The translations under genes and the position numbers were made by a program. A stretch of 59,117 nucleotides of DNA from assembly GCA_036495685.1 (NCBI GenBank), contig DASXMJ010000228.1, forward strand, positions 1-59,117, read 5' to 3'. The notes under the pieces are model-generated. The model worked only from the letters and a program-made list of their open reading frames with translations. It was not told the origin of the DNA and did no database searches. Below, one piece after another: positions 33,774-43,320 of this stretch. This DNA is from Candidatus Binataceae bacterium. Its GTDB lineage: Bacteria > Desulfobacterota > Binatia > Binatales > Binataceae. Numbering within the stretch: the first letter of the stretch is position 1; every line of letters begins with the position of its first letter.

Positions 33774-35329
33774 GCGCGACGGTGTTCGTCCCGCGCGATT
33801 CGGCGGCGCTATCGCTCGGCGCGGAAGGGGTCGCCCGCCTGATCGCATCCGAGGGCGCGCGCCGCAAAGTCGAGCTCAATGTGGTGCGCAACGGTTCACG
33901 CGGGATGTTCTGGCTGGAGCCGCTGGTCGAGGTCGCAACCGCGCGCGGCCGTTTTGCGTACGGGCCGGTGTCGCCATCGGACGTCCCGTCGCTTTTCGAT
34001 TGCGGTTTCCTGTCCGGCGGTGCGCATCGGCTGAGCCTCGGGCCAATCGAGGAGATCGGCTACCTCAAGCGCCAGGAGCGGCTCACCTTCGCCCGCGTCG
34101 GCATCGTCGATCCGGGGTCGCTCGACGACTACCTGGCACACGGCGGTTATCGCGGACTTGCGCGCGCGCTCGATTTGCCGGCGGAAAAGATCGTCGATGA
34201 AGTAATGACATCCGGCTTGCGCGGCCGCGGCGGCGCGGGATTTCCAGCGGGAATCAAGTGGCGCACCACGCAGCAAGCCTCCGCGCCCCGAAAATACGTG
34301 GTCTGCAACGCCGACGAGGGCGATTCGGGCACATTCTCTGACCGCATGATCATGGAGGGCGATCCCTTCGTGCTGATCGAGGGGATGACGATCGCCGCGG
34401 TGTGCGCGGGCGCCCAGCAGGGCTACATCTATTTGCGATCGGAGTACCCGCACGCGGCGATGGCGCTCAACGAAGCGATCGGCGCGGCCTACCAGCGCGG
34501 CTATCTCGGTCAGAAAATCGCCGACAGCGCGCATGCCTTCGATCTCGAGGTGCGGATGGGCGCCGGAGCTTACGTCTGCGGCGAGGAGACTGCAATGCTC
34601 GAAAGTCTCGAGGGCAAGCGCGGGATGGTGCGCTTCAAGCCGCCCGTGCCCGCGGTGGCCGGGCTCTTCGGCCAACCGACGATAGTTAACAACGTGGTCT
34701 CGCTTTCGACCGTGCCGATAATCCTCGAACGTGGCGGGGAGTTCTACAAGGAGTACGGGATGGGCCGGTCGCGGGGCACGATGCCTATCCAGCTCGCCGG
34801 CAACGTAAAATATCCCGGGCTGGTCGAGAAGGGGTTCGGCGTCACCCTGCGCGAGTTGATCTATGATTACGGCGGCGGGACGTTCAGCGGGCGGCCGTTG
34901 CGCGCGGTGCAAGTTGGCGGTCCGCTCGGCGCATACTTTCCCCCCGGCATGCTCGACGTGCCGATGGACTACGAAGCGATGGCGGCGAAGAAGGGGATTG
35001 TCGGCCACGGCGGTATCGTCGTTTTCGACGACACGGTCAACCTGGCGCGGCAGGCGCGCTGGGCGTTCGAGTTCTGCGCGATCGAATCCTGCGGCAAGTG
35101 CACGCCCTGCCGTATCGGCTCGACCCGCGGCGCAGAGGTGCTCGATCGTATCGCCAATCGTAAGGACCGCGCCGAGGCGCTCGGTCTGCTGCGCGACCTT
35201 TGCGACACGATGACCTACGGATCGCTCTGCGCGCTGGGCGGTCTGACGCCACTGCCGGTGTTGAGCGCGCTGCGCTATTTCCCTGAGGATTTCGGCCTTA
35301 CGGCGACCGACGTGGCATGGACCGGCTGA
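33770..35329 (+). CDS. fdsB: NAD-dependent formate dehydrogenase beta subunit
   Basis: NuoF-like flavoprotein that reduces NAD with electrons from formate; 519 aa. It has an extra N-terminal thioredoxin-like domain of about 110 residues compared with the nuoF gene of this window. FMN/NAD motifs SGLRGRGGAGFPAGIKW and GAGAYVCGEETAMLESLEG are present. The [4Fe-4S] ligands lie in ESCGKCTPCRIGS near residue 440, with a fourth Cys in YGSLCALGG. The ATG overlaps the fdsG stop by ATGA. Confidence 0.95.
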   Translation: MSATVFVPRDSAALSLGAEGVARLIASEGARRKVELNVVRNGSRGMFWLEPLVEVATARGRFAYGPVSPSDVPSLFDCGFLSGGAHRLSLGPIEEIGYLKRQERLTFARVGIVDPGSLDDYLAHGGYRGLARALDLPAEKIVDEVMTSGLRGRGGAGFPAGIKWRTTQQASAPRKYVVCNADEGDSGTFSDRMIMEGDPFVLIEGMTIAAVCAGAQQGYIYLRSEYPHAAMALNEAIGAAYQRGYLGQKIADSAHAFDLEVRMGAGAYVCGEETAMLESLEGKRGMVRFKPPVPAVAGLFGQPTIVNNVVSLSTVPIILERGGEFYKEYGMGRSRGTMPIQLAGNVKYPGLVEKGFGVTLRELIYDYGGGTFSGRPLRAVQVGGPLGAYFPPGMLDVPMDYEAMAAKKGIVGHGGIVVFDDTVNLARQARWAFEFCAIESCGKCTPCRIGSTRGAEVLDRIANRKDRAEALGLLRDLCDTMTYGSLCALGGLTPLPVLSALRYFPEDFGLTATDVAWTG

Positions 35330-35377
35330 CTGACGTAAAATTAATCTAGCGCTTGAGGTTGTGCGCGGGCGATCCGC

Positions 35378-38218
35378 GTGGAGATTGAGCCAGTGCTATC
35401 GAAAACCGATCGCGACTATGGAACTCCGGCGCGCACCTCCGCCAAACTGGTAACGCTTGCCATCGACGGCCGCGAAGTGACCGTGCCCGAGGGTAGCTCG
35501 GTGATGCGCGCGGCGGCGCTGGCCGAGGCCGCGATCCCGCGCCTGTGCGCGACCGATTCGCTCGAGCCGTTCGGCTCTTGTCGCCTCTGCCTCATCGAGA
35601 TCGAGGGCCGCAACGGCTATCCCGCGTCATGCACGACTCCGGTCGAAGCCGGGATGAAGGTGCGGACGCGCTCGCCGATGCTCGAGCGGCTGCGGCGCGG
35701 CGTGATGGAACTCTACATGTCGGACCATCCGGCGGATCGCACGACGTGCGCCGGAAATGGAAATTGCGAGCTGCACGCGATGGCCGATGCGGTCGGAGTG
35801 GGCGCAGTCCGCTACGGATGGGTGGGCCGCAATCACCTGGAGGCGGCGCGCGACATCTCGAACCCGTACTTCGCATTCGATCCCGCGCGATGCATCGTGT
35901 GCTCGCGATGCGTGCGAGCGTGCGAAGAGGTCCAGGGCACATTCGCACTGACGATTGACGGGCGCGGGTTCAATTCGGTGATTTCGCCGAGCCAGCATCA
36001 GCCGTTCCTCGAGTCTGAATGCGTCTCGTGCGGCGCCTGCGTGCAGGCCTGCCCGACCGACGCGCTGGTCGAAAAGTCGATGCTCGAGCGCGGCCTGCCG
36101 CAACGCTCGGTCACCACCACCTGCGGTTATTGCGGCGTGGGCTGCTCGTTCAAGGCCGAGGTCAAAGGCGACGAAGTCGTGCGCATGTTGCCCAACCGCG
36201 ACGGGATGCCGAACCATGGACATTCGTGTGTGAAGGGGCGCTTCGCGTGGGGCTACGCAACGCATCCGGACCGGGTGCTCACCCCGATGGTACGCGAGAA
36301 AATCACCGATGCGTGGCACAGCGTGTCGTGGGACGAAGCGATCGGATATGCGGCCCGACGTCTGCGGGAAGTGCAAACCCGGTACGGCCGCGGCGCGATC
36401 GGCGGTATCACCTCGTCGCGCTGCACCAACGAGGAGACGTACCTGGTGCAGAAAATGGTGCGCGCAGCCTTCGGCAACAACAATGTCGATACCTGCGCGC
36501 GCGTCTGCCATTCGCCTACCGGATATGGGCTCAAGACCACGCTTGGCACTTCGGCTGGCACGCAGGACTTCGATTCCGTGCTGCAAGCCGACGTTATCCT
36601 GGTAATCGGCTGCAACCCCACCGACGGCCATCCGGTGTTCGCCTCGCTGATGAAGCGGCGGCTGCGCCAGGGAGCGAAGCTGATTGTCGCCGATCCGCGC
36701 GCAATCGACCTGGTGCGCACACCGCATATCGAGGCCGCGTACCATCTGCAACTCCTGCCCGGTACGAATGTCGCGCTAATCAACGCGTTCGCGCACGTCG
36801 TGCTGAGCGAAGGGCTGGACAACGAGGACTTCGTTCGCGAGCGCTGCGAATGGCCGGCATACGAATTGTGGAAGAAGTTCATCCTTGAAGAACGCAACTC
36901 CCCCGAAGCCGCCGCCAGGGCGACCGGCGTTGCGGCGGAGGAGATTCGCGCCGCCGCCAGGCTCTACGCGACCGGCGGCAACGCCGTCATCTATTACGGC
37001 CTCGGCGTAACCGAACATAGCCAGGGCAGCACCATGGTGCTCGGGATGGCGAACCTGGCGATGGCGACCGGCAATCTCGGCCGGTCGGGCGTCGGCGTGA
37101 ATCCGCTGCGCGGGCAGAACAACGTGCAGGGATCGTGCGACATGGGATCGTTCCCGCACGAGTTGACCGGCTATCGCCATATTTCGGACACGACCATGCG
37201 CTCGAGCTTCGAGGATGCATGGAAAGTCAGGCTTGATGCGGAACCCGGCCTGCGCATCCCGAACATGTTCGACGCGGCGCTCGACGGAAGCTTCCGTGGG
37301 CTTTACATCCAGGGCGAGGATATCGCGCAGTCCGACCCGAATACGCATCATGTGACCGCCGCGTTGAGCGCTATGGATTGCGTGATCGTGCACGACATCT
37401 TCTTCAATGAGACGGCGAAGTACGCGCACGCTTTTCTCCCCGGCTCCTCGTTCCTTGAAAAGGATGGCACCTTTACCAACTCGGAACGGCGTATCTCGCG
37501 CGTGCGCAAGGTGATGCCGCCGCTGGCGGGCAAGGCCGACTGGGAAGTCACCTGTGAACTCTCGACCGCGTTCGGCTATCCGATGCACTACGCGCATCCG
37601 TCGGAGATCATGGACGAGATTGCGCGCCTGACCCCGACCTTTGCTGGGGTCAATTACGAGAAGCTCGATCGGCTGGGCTCGGTGCAATGGCCATGCAACG
37701 ATAAGGCACCCGCGGGCACGCCGGTGATGCACGTCGGCACGTTCGCGCGCGGCAAGGGCCGCTTCGTGATCACCGAGTACATCCCGACTGACGAGCGAAC
37801 CGGCCCGCGCTTTCCGCTGGTTCTTACCACCGGGCGCATTCTCTCGCAGTACAACGTCGGCACGCAGACCAGGCGCACTCCCAACGTCGTGTGGCATCAT
37901 GAAGATCTGCTGGAAATTCATCCGCACGATGCAGAGCAGCGCGGGGTGAAGGACGGGGCGTGGGTCAAGGTCAGTAGCCGCGTTGGCGAAACCACGATGC
38001 GCGCGCACGTGACCGAGCGTGTGCCGCCCGGCGTGGTCTATACGACGTTCCATCATCAGTCATCCGGCACCAATATCGTGACGACCGAGAACTCGGACTG
38101 GGCAACCAACTGTCCCGAGTACAAGGTGACCGCGGTGCAGGTGATGCCGGCCGGCGAAGCGAGCGGGCCGATTGCGGCCGGGCAGGGCGCGCCAGCCCAT
38201 CCGGCGGCCGGCCGCTAA
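35378..38218 (+). CDS. fdsA: NAD-dependent formate dehydrogenase alpha (catalytic) subunit
   Basis: Molybdenum enzyme oxidising formate to CO2 in the cytoplasm; 946 aa. From the N-terminus: a [2Fe-2S] domain (GSCRLCLIEIEG), a His-Cys3 cluster (DHPADRTTCAGNGNC), two ferredoxin clusters (CIVCSRCVRAC and CVSCGACVQACPTDA), then the molybdopterin domain opening with CGYCGVGCSF and its [4Fe-4S]. The Mo ligand is Cys377 in CARVCHSPTGYG, encoded by TGC, so this is a cysteine, not selenocysteine, enzyme. The C-terminal MGD-binding domain is intact. The start is a GTG at 35378 without a strong ribosome-binding site. Needs MoeA and FdhD. Confidence 0.95.
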   Translation: MEIEPVLSKTDRDYGTPARTSAKLVTLAIDGREVTVPEGSSVMRAAALAEAAIPRLCATDSLEPFGSCRLCLIEIEGRNGYPASCTTPVEAGMKVRTRSPMLERLRRGVMELYMSDHPADRTTCAGNGNCELHAMADAVGVGAVRYGWVGRNHLEAARDISNPYFAFDPARCIVCSRCVRACEEVQGTFALTIDGRGFNSVISPSQHQPFLESECVSCGACVQACPTDALVEKSMLERGLPQRSVTTTCGYCGVGCSFKAEVKGDEVVRMLPNRDGMPNHGHSCVKGRFAWGYATHPDRVLTPMVREKITDAWHSVSWDEAIGYAARRLREVQTRYGRGAIGGITSSRCTNEETYLVQKMVRAAFGNNNVDTCARVCHSPTGYGLKTTLGTSAGTQDFDSVLQADVILVIGCNPTDGHPVFASLMKRRLRQGAKLIVADPRAIDLVRTPHIEAAYHLQLLPGTNVALINAFAHVVLSEGLDNEDFVRERCEWPAYELWKKFILEERNSPEAAARATGVAAEEIRAAARLYATGGNAVIYYGLGVTEHSQGSTMVLGMANLAMATGNLGRSGVGVNPLRGQNNVQGSCDMGSFPHELTGYRHISDTTMRSSFEDAWKVRLDAEPGLRIPNMFDAALDGSFRGLYIQGEDIAQSDPNTHHVTAALSAMDCVIVHDIFFNETAKYAHAFLPGSSFLEKDGTFTNSERRISRVRKVMPPLAGKADWEVTCELSTAFGYPMHYAHPSEIMDEIARLTPTFAGVNYEKLDRLGSVQWPCNDKAPAGTPVMHVGTFARGKGRFVITEYIPTDERTGPRFPLVLTTGRILSQYNVGTQTRRTPNVVWHHEDLLEIHPHDAEQRGVKDGAWVKVSSRVGETTMRAHVTERVPPGVVYTTFHHQSSGTNIVTTENSDWATNCPEYKVTAVQVMPAGEASGPIAAGQGAPAHPAAGR

Positions 38219-38254
38219 GCTTCAGTAGCGGCAAATTCGGAGCAGCCTCGCGCG

Positions 38255-38500
38255 ATGGACATTCATCACCTGGTGACGATGGCGAACCAGATCGCCGAAT
38301 TTTTTCGCAGCTCGAATCCCGATCGCGCGGAAGCGGTTGCTGCCACCGTACAGCATCTGCGGAGCTTCTGGGATCCGCGGATGCGCCGCGAGATCATCGC
38401 GCGCGTTAACGATGGAGCGGATGTATCGGAACTCAACGAGATCGCGCGCGACGCTATCCGTCGGCTCGCACAAGACAGTGCCGCGAAGACGGTTGCGTGA
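38255..38500 (+). CDS. fdsD: NAD-dependent formate dehydrogenase delta subunit
   Basis: Small 81-aa accessory subunit found with FdsGBA enzymes. The start MDIHHLVTMANQIAEFFRSS and the block VQHLRSFWDPRMRREIIARV are typical of FdsD. It lies 36 nt after fdsA. In related species the operon also carries fdhD (fdsC); here the position just after fdsD is occupied by a broken fdhD remnant. Confidence 0.92.
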   Translation: MDIHHLVTMANQIAEFFRSSNPDRAEAVAATVQHLRSFWDPRMRREIIARVNDGADVSELNEIARDAIRRLAQDSAAKTVA

Positions 38501-38521
38501 ATACGTGCGGCAGCTATCACG

Positions 38522-38805
38522 ATGCGCGAACATGAACGTGAAAATCCGCTAGCGCGGGGCATCGCGGACGCCGACAGCATCCGCCGGCATCCGGCGCGCG
38601 AGTTCAGCCGCGGCCGGTTTGTGGAAGCTGACGAGCGGCTCGCAGTCGAGGAGCCGCTGGAAATCCGGCTCGGCGGGCGGGCGCTTCACGCTCACGATGC
38701 GCACGCCGGGTCATGATGAGGAATTGGTCGCGGGCTTTCGGCTGGCGGAAGGCTTTATCGAATCGCGCGACGACCTCGATGAGATTCGGCGCGTGCGCGG
38801 GGGCG
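38522..38805 (+). pseudogene. second fdhD, truncated and frameshifted
   Basis: An ATG at 38522 opens a frame that after about 30 unconserved codons reads EFSRGRFVEADERLAVEEPL EIRLGG, aligning with residues 20-41 of the intact fdhD. At about 38672-38682 the frame shifts by one base; the next frame continues RFTLTMRTPGHDEELVAGF and RLAEGFIESRDDLDEIRRVRG. Similarity ends near 38805, before the catalytic CxxC, so roughly two thirds of the gene is missing. It sits in the usual fdhD place of the fds operon. Confidence 0.88.
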
Positions 38806-39680
38806 TTCTGAAACCGCCGCTGCATCTGGCGTACTAACCAAAGCGCCGCCCTGGCACGGATGGATAACGGCGGACACCTTTCTGCTTTCGCTGGCGTCGG
38901 CAACCTTCGCACTGGCCGCACTGTTCGTGCTGCTCCGACCCGGGGAAATGAATGCGATCGTACGGACACGCGTTTTACGCGGTTTTTCCGTTGATGCTCG
39001 CCGGTCTGGTGTGCCTGATCGTAGACCTCGGAGACCCCGCGCGGTTTCATCACATGCTTCGAGTTTTCAAACTGAGCTCTCCGATGTCGGTCGGCGTGTC
39101 GACGATCGGCGCTTTTGTTTTCATCGCGTTCCTCGCCTTGGTAGCCTCGGTTCTCAATCTGCCCACAGCCGTGATGCAGATCATTGCGATCGCCGGTCTC
39201 ATTCCGGCGCTCATCGTCGCCGCCTACAAAGGCGTCTTGTTGAGCACCACTGCGCAGCCGGGTTGGCGTACCATGCGCTGGCTCGGGGCCGCTTTCGCGC
39301 TATCGGGCATATCGATGGGAGCTGCGATCTTGCTTGCGATCGCCTCAAATGCCAGCGACTTGGGCGCCACTCGTATCTTGCGTTTCATCCTGATGTGGCT
39401 CTTGGTGCTCAACGCCCTTGCGGTCCGGCGCATCCTGGGTCGCGTCGATATGGCAGGCCATCTAAGCGACCTCGGAAGTCACAGCACGGCGTCGCGGGTA
39501 GGTTTGCACTACACCGGTTTCATTGTGGTCGGCCTTGGACTGCCCATAGTTCTCTGCGCGCTTTCCAAAGGCGCATCAGCCGTCGACGCGGCAATCGTCC
39601 TTATCGTCCTGGCCGGCGCCTTGCTCTCCCGACACTACCTGGTGATGCTGCCGCACCGCGCGACCCCGGATCCTACTTGA
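38806..39680 (+). pseudogene. NrfD/PsrC-like membrane subunit remnant
   Basis: Joined directly to the fdhD remnant. One frame gives APPWHGWITADTFLLSLASA and TFALAALFVLLRPGEMN, a helix typical of NrfD; after a frameshift near 38955-38962 a 242-codon frame continues YGHAFYAVFPLMLAGLVCLI and DLGDPARFHHMLRVF KLSSPMSVG, the NrfD quinol-site region, then about six more helices. The N-terminus before the first helix is missing. A shortened protein could be translated from the ATG at 38952 (GGGGAA upstream), but it would lack the first helix. No partner Fe-S or molybdopterin subunit gene is adjacent. Confidence 0.72.
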
Positions 39681-39809
39681 AGCAACTCTTTAAATAGCCC
39701 GGCGCTGGAAGGTGGTCCCTTGAGGCGTCAACTTCAACCTCGTCATCCGGAGCAGCGGGTGCGCTTTTTGGGTCGAGATTTTGGCGCTTGACGGGCGCGC
39801 TCTGGGAAT

Positions 39810-40625
39810 TCAAGTCCCGCGCCTTCGGGGAACAACAAAATGCTCCAGCAGTGAACGCCCTCGTCCAAACTTAAAGGATTGCTTAAGGGCCTCGGTCACG
39901 TAGCGCTTGGCCGCGCTCACCGCCCCTTCCAGCTCAACCCCGCGCGCCAGGTATGCGGCAATCGCCGCCGAAAATGCGCATCCAGTCCCATGCGCCGCGG
40001 TTCCAGCGATTCTCCGCGCGCGTAGCCAACGCAGGTGGTGGCCATCGAACAACAGGTCTGATGACTCGCTACCCGCGCGGTGCCCACCTTTGATAACCAC
40101 CACCCGCGCGCCCATCCGGACTAAGCGCTCCGCCGCAGCACGCATCTGCTCATCGTTGGTAATGCGGATTCCGGTCAATGCTTGCGCTTCGGCAATATTA
40201 GGCGTGACTACTTTCGCGAGCGGGATCAGATACTTCACCAGCGCCGCCTCACCGGCACGATCGAGCAGCCTGACCCCGGCACTCGACACGATGACCGGAT
40301 CGACAACCGGCGCCTCAAGGCGCAGATTCTCGATCACTCGCACGACACAGCGCACCGCCGCGCCGTCGCCCAGCGCTCCGATCTTGATCTCATTCGGACG
40401 ACGTTCTTGCGCAAGCAACTCCACCTGGCGCGCTATCATTCGAGGCGAGACCCGCTCGATATCTCGCACCGTCGAACTGTTCTGCGCGATAACCTGGGTG
40501 ATGGCCGAATATCCATAGACCCCGAGCGCAGCAAAGGTCTTCAAGTCGGCCTGAATTCCCGCGCCCCCACCCGGGTCGCTCCCCGCGATAGTAAGAACGA
40601 TGCTCTTGGCTTGACGGTTAACCAT
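39810..40625 (-). CDS. thiD: hydroxymethylpyrimidine/phosphomethylpyrimidine kinase
   Basis: Phosphorylates HMP twice to supply the pyrimidine half of thiamine; 271 aa. The start VLTIAGSDPGGGAGIQADLK and TFAALGVYGYSAITQVIAQN are diagnostic, with VVDPVIVSSAG, TPNIAEAQALTG and the C-terminal anion-hole block AHGTGCAFSAAIAAYLARG. Stand-alone, without a fused ThiE domain; thiE is 15 kb away behind the ntrC-like gene. No TPP riboswitch pattern is visible in the 148 nt upstream. Confidence 0.94.
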   Translation of the reverse strand: MVNRQAKSIVLTIAGSDPGGGAGIQADLKTFAALGVYGYSAITQVIAQNSSTVRDIERVSPRMIARQVELLAQERRPNEIKIGALGDGAAVRCVVRVIENLRLEAPVVDPVIVSSAGVRLLDRAGEAALVKYLIPLAKVVTPNIAEAQALTGIRITNDEQMRAAAERLVRMGARVVVIKGGHRAGSESSDLLFDGHHLRWLRARRIAGTAAHGTGCAFSAAIAAYLARGVELEGAVSAAKRYVTEALKQSFKFGRGRSLLEHFVVPRRRGT

Positions 40626-40773
40626 AACTGCGTCTGCGTGACCCGCCGCTAGCAGAACCTAGTCGACCAGAAAAGCGTTCGAAAGCGCGCATTTTCGCAA
40701 GCTCGCATTGCGCGATCCGCGGGTCGCGAGGTATTGATCCGAAACGGCGGCGTGTCGCCGGGACCCGCGTTTT

Positions 40774-42483
40774 ATGCCGAGCCGGGATCAATCAGAATTT
40801 CTCAATCTGCCTTTCCAGGCAAAGCTGGAATTCCTGTACGGTCTTCCGGCCCGGCAGAAGCGCGACCTGATCCTCTCAGCTCCCGAAGCCGAGCGACTGG
40901 TCCAATCCTTCTCGCCCGAGACTTTGTTCTACACGCTCAAGGAAATCGGCTCCGCCGACGCGAGCGATTTGCTGAGCCTCGCTCTCCCCGAGCAGGTGAA
41001 GTCCCTGTTCGATCTGGACTGCTGGAACAAGGACCGTCCCAACTTCCGCCGAATGCGTGAATGGATCGAGTCTCTCGCGGAAGCCGGACGCAAGCGGATG
41101 GCCGACGCCCTGATGGAACTAGACATGGAGATCGTCGCGCTGCTCCTGCGCGGCTACATCAAGGTGCATCGCCTCGAAGACCCCTCGCTGTCAGCGGACC
41201 CTCCCTCGAATCGTTACGTGCAGTTCGACGAGCACTACCTGATCGAGTTTATTCGCAACGATGACATCACGTCCGCGATCGGCGATTTCCTCGAAGAAGC
41301 GTTTGAACGCGAATACAAGTACTTTGCCGGCCTGCTGGAGGAGGTCTATTGGGGAGTGGAAGCGGAACTCGAGGAACAGGCCTACCAGTTCCGCCGCGCG
41401 CGGCTCAGCGACCGTGGATTCCCCGACTACTTCGAAGCGCAGGATGTATTCGCCTACCTGAATCCCCGCGACTTCATGGCGATTCGCGATCGCCACGAAA
41501 AGCCGAGCCGCGCTGATCTGCTCGGCGACGAAGTGGTCATTCCTCCCGATGCTGCTCCCGCGATCGCCGACGGCGACAATTCGCTGCTCAACGCCGCCCT
41601 GACGGCGGGCTTTGCGGCGGAAGGTAAGCGACAGCTCCGCAGCGAGATGGCAATGGTTTCAAACCAGGTGCTGGTGGCACGGGCGGTCGATTTCGGTGAC
41701 CTGGACGCGGTCCATGAAGCAATCGCAACTACCCATCATTACCTGAATCTCGGCCTGGAAAATCTTGCGGGTGGCGATCTGCCCAATGCGATCGAGCATC
41801 TTCGCGACACCCACCTAAAGCATCTGTTCCGCCTCGGTGTGAGTCTCACGATCGATCTGCGCAAGCGCACCGAACACACCCTCGGGCTGCTCGGGCTCAA
41901 GCCGCAAAGCGTGCGGCAGATTTTCCATTTGGACTCGCCCTATCGCGAGGCGATTGCAGGCTTTCTGGCACGGTTTCCGCGGTTTTATTCAGCGCTCGAT
42001 GGGACCGGCGGAGTGGCCATGCGCGATTTCCGCAGCATGCGCGATCTGCACCTGAGCTACGCAATTCTCGACCAGGTTGACGCGATGCCGACCTTGTTCG
42101 GCACCTTACTCGACATCGATATAGCTTCCGCTGCTTTCCGCGCAGAGGTCGCCGCCCGTGAAGTTCGCCTCAGCCAGATCCTACTGACGGCCTTGGCCCG
42201 CCACGCGCTCGATGGCCGCCTGGTGCCGGAACCGATCGAATCATCGCGGCTCTCCGCGCTGCGCGGCGCAATCATTTTACGCAACGGTAAGCCGGGAAGA
42301 CTCAGCGAGTCGTTCCGTGCGTCGGTTCAGCAAACCATACGCGACCACCTGGATGATGCTACTCGCCTGGCCAGCGCGGATTTCGTGAACTCTTGTCTGA
42401 ACGTGCTCGAGGAAGACTTCGCCGAACTCGGCAAGGAAATTGACCCGCGGTTCCTGCGGTCGGTTCTGATTCGCCGCGCGTGA
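40774..42483 (+). CDS. DUF6178-like protein of unknown function
   Basis: A 569-aa soluble, mostly helical protein rich in Leu, Arg, Asp and Glu, with no signal peptide, cysteine cluster or nucleotide-binding motif. The composition and phrases such as FLNLPFQAKLEFLYGLPARQ, ALPEQVKSLFDLDCWNKDRP and MDMEIVALLLRGYIKVHRLE match DUF6178, a family I know mainly from delta-proteobacterial and related genomes. A central acidic segment (DEHYLIEFIRNDDITSAIGD) and a strongly helical C-terminal half follow. It stands alone between thiD (divergent) and an unrelated TM protein. Function unknown. Confidence 0.75.
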   Translation: MPSRDQSEFLNLPFQAKLEFLYGLPARQKRDLILSAPEAERLVQSFSPETLFYTLKEIGSADASDLLSLALPEQVKSLFDLDCWNKDRPNFRRMREWIESLAEAGRKRMADALMELDMEIVALLLRGYIKVHRLEDPSLSADPPSNRYVQFDEHYLIEFIRNDDITSAIGDFLEEAFEREYKYFAGLLEEVYWGVEAELEEQAYQFRRARLSDRGFPDYFEAQDVFAYLNPRDFMAIRDRHEKPSRADLLGDEVVIPPDAAPAIADGDNSLLNAALTAGFAAEGKRQLRSEMAMVSNQVLVARAVDFGDLDAVHEAIATTHHYLNLGLENLAGGDLPNAIEHLRDTHLKHLFRLGVSLTIDLRKRTEHTLGLLGLKPQSVRQIFHLDSPYREAIAGFLARFPRFYSALDGTGGVAMRDFRSMRDLHLSYAILDQVDAMPTLFGTLLDIDIASAAFRAEVAAREVRLSQILLTALARHALDGRLVPEPIESSRLSALRGAIILRNGKPGRLSESFRASVQQTIRDHLDDATRLASADFVNSCLNVLEEDFAELGKEIDPRFLRSVLIRRA

Positions 42484-42678
42484 CTTTTCGCCGCCCCGTT
42501 GACCCCACCACCTGGCATTTTTTCAGTGTTTCTCAGGGAGGCCGCGTAACCGAACTTGTTTTGCAACGCGACCTAAAACACAATTCAGGTCCTACGCGGA
42601 AGTGTGAAGCACGAGCATGAAGCGCACCGGCCACCGGGACGCCGCCTCGAGCCACCCGTGCATTGAGGCTGGTTATCG

Positions 42679-43320
42679 ATGACGTCGCCGACTCCCGAGA
42701 CCGCCCACTCATCACCCACCGAGCGCCTGCGGCGCAGGCATGTCTGGCATAGTTTCAATTTTTGGCTGGTAGCATTCACCGCCGTCTACTCGCTGATCTC
42801 ACTGGGCGCCTTGCGTGTCGCCATCCTGTCCTCCCGCATGGCCCGGCAAAGCGCCGACGCCAGCATCGCTACGGTTCGCGCATGGCTTGATATCCATACG
42901 CTCAAGTTCGTTCATTCGCTTCCCAACGCCCCCCAGCCCGGGGCTCCGGAATTCTCGCTAACCGTGGAAAATCTGGGCAGAACCCCAGCCAAACAGCTGG
43001 CGGTTACGGTTGAGTTTGTCTTTGACGATCAATCGGCCGACAAACAGTTCACCCGTTGTCCCGAGACCAATCTCATCCGTAATCCCTTCATGGTAGCAGG
43101 TCCCCCCGGCGAGCCGTTCACTTTCCCGCTCGGCGCCAACTTGGCGGCCAAGTTGGCACAGCTGAACGGAGCCGCGGACAGCGGTCTCAGCCTCTACGCG
43201 CACGGTTGCGTCCGCTATCACGACGTGATGACCAATCTGCAGCGATTGACCGAATTCTGCGTGCGCTATTACGGCGGCGACAACTACGAGATGTGCGACA
43301 ATTCCAACCTGATGGACTGA
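42679..43320 (+). CDS. single-pass membrane protein, unknown function
   Basis: 213 aa. A basic N-terminus precedes one transmembrane helix at about 28-50 (FWLVAFTAVYSLISLGAL), then about 20 residues of helix (RMARQSADASIATVRAWL) and a beta-rich domain starting near residue 85 (FSLTVENLGRTPAKQLAVTV). The C-terminus has a Cys-containing region (HGCVRYHDVM; TEFCVRYYGG). It resembles a loose group of bacterial proteins with one helix and an immunoglobulin-like exterior domain, none characterised to my knowledge. Its stop abuts the stop of the next gene on the other strand. Confidence 0.72.
   Translation: MTSPTPETAHSSPTERLRRRHVWHSFNFWLVAFTAVYSLISLGALRVAILSSRMARQSADASIATVRAWLDIHTLKFVHSLPNAPQPGAPEFSLTVENLGRTPAKQLAVTVEFVFDDQSADKQFTRCPETNLIRNPFMVAGPPGEPFTFPLGANLAAKLAQLNGAADSGLSLYAHGCVRYHDVMTNLQRLTEFCVRYYGGDNYEMCDNSNLMD

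Noticed and set aside
36506..36508. Possible selenocysteine at the formate dehydrogenase active site
   Set aside because: The codon is TGC (Cys377), not TGA.
39626..40773. TPP riboswitch near thiD
   Set aside because: Neither the 148 nt upstream of thiD nor the thiE leader shows the conserved CTGAGA or ACCTGATCTGG elements.
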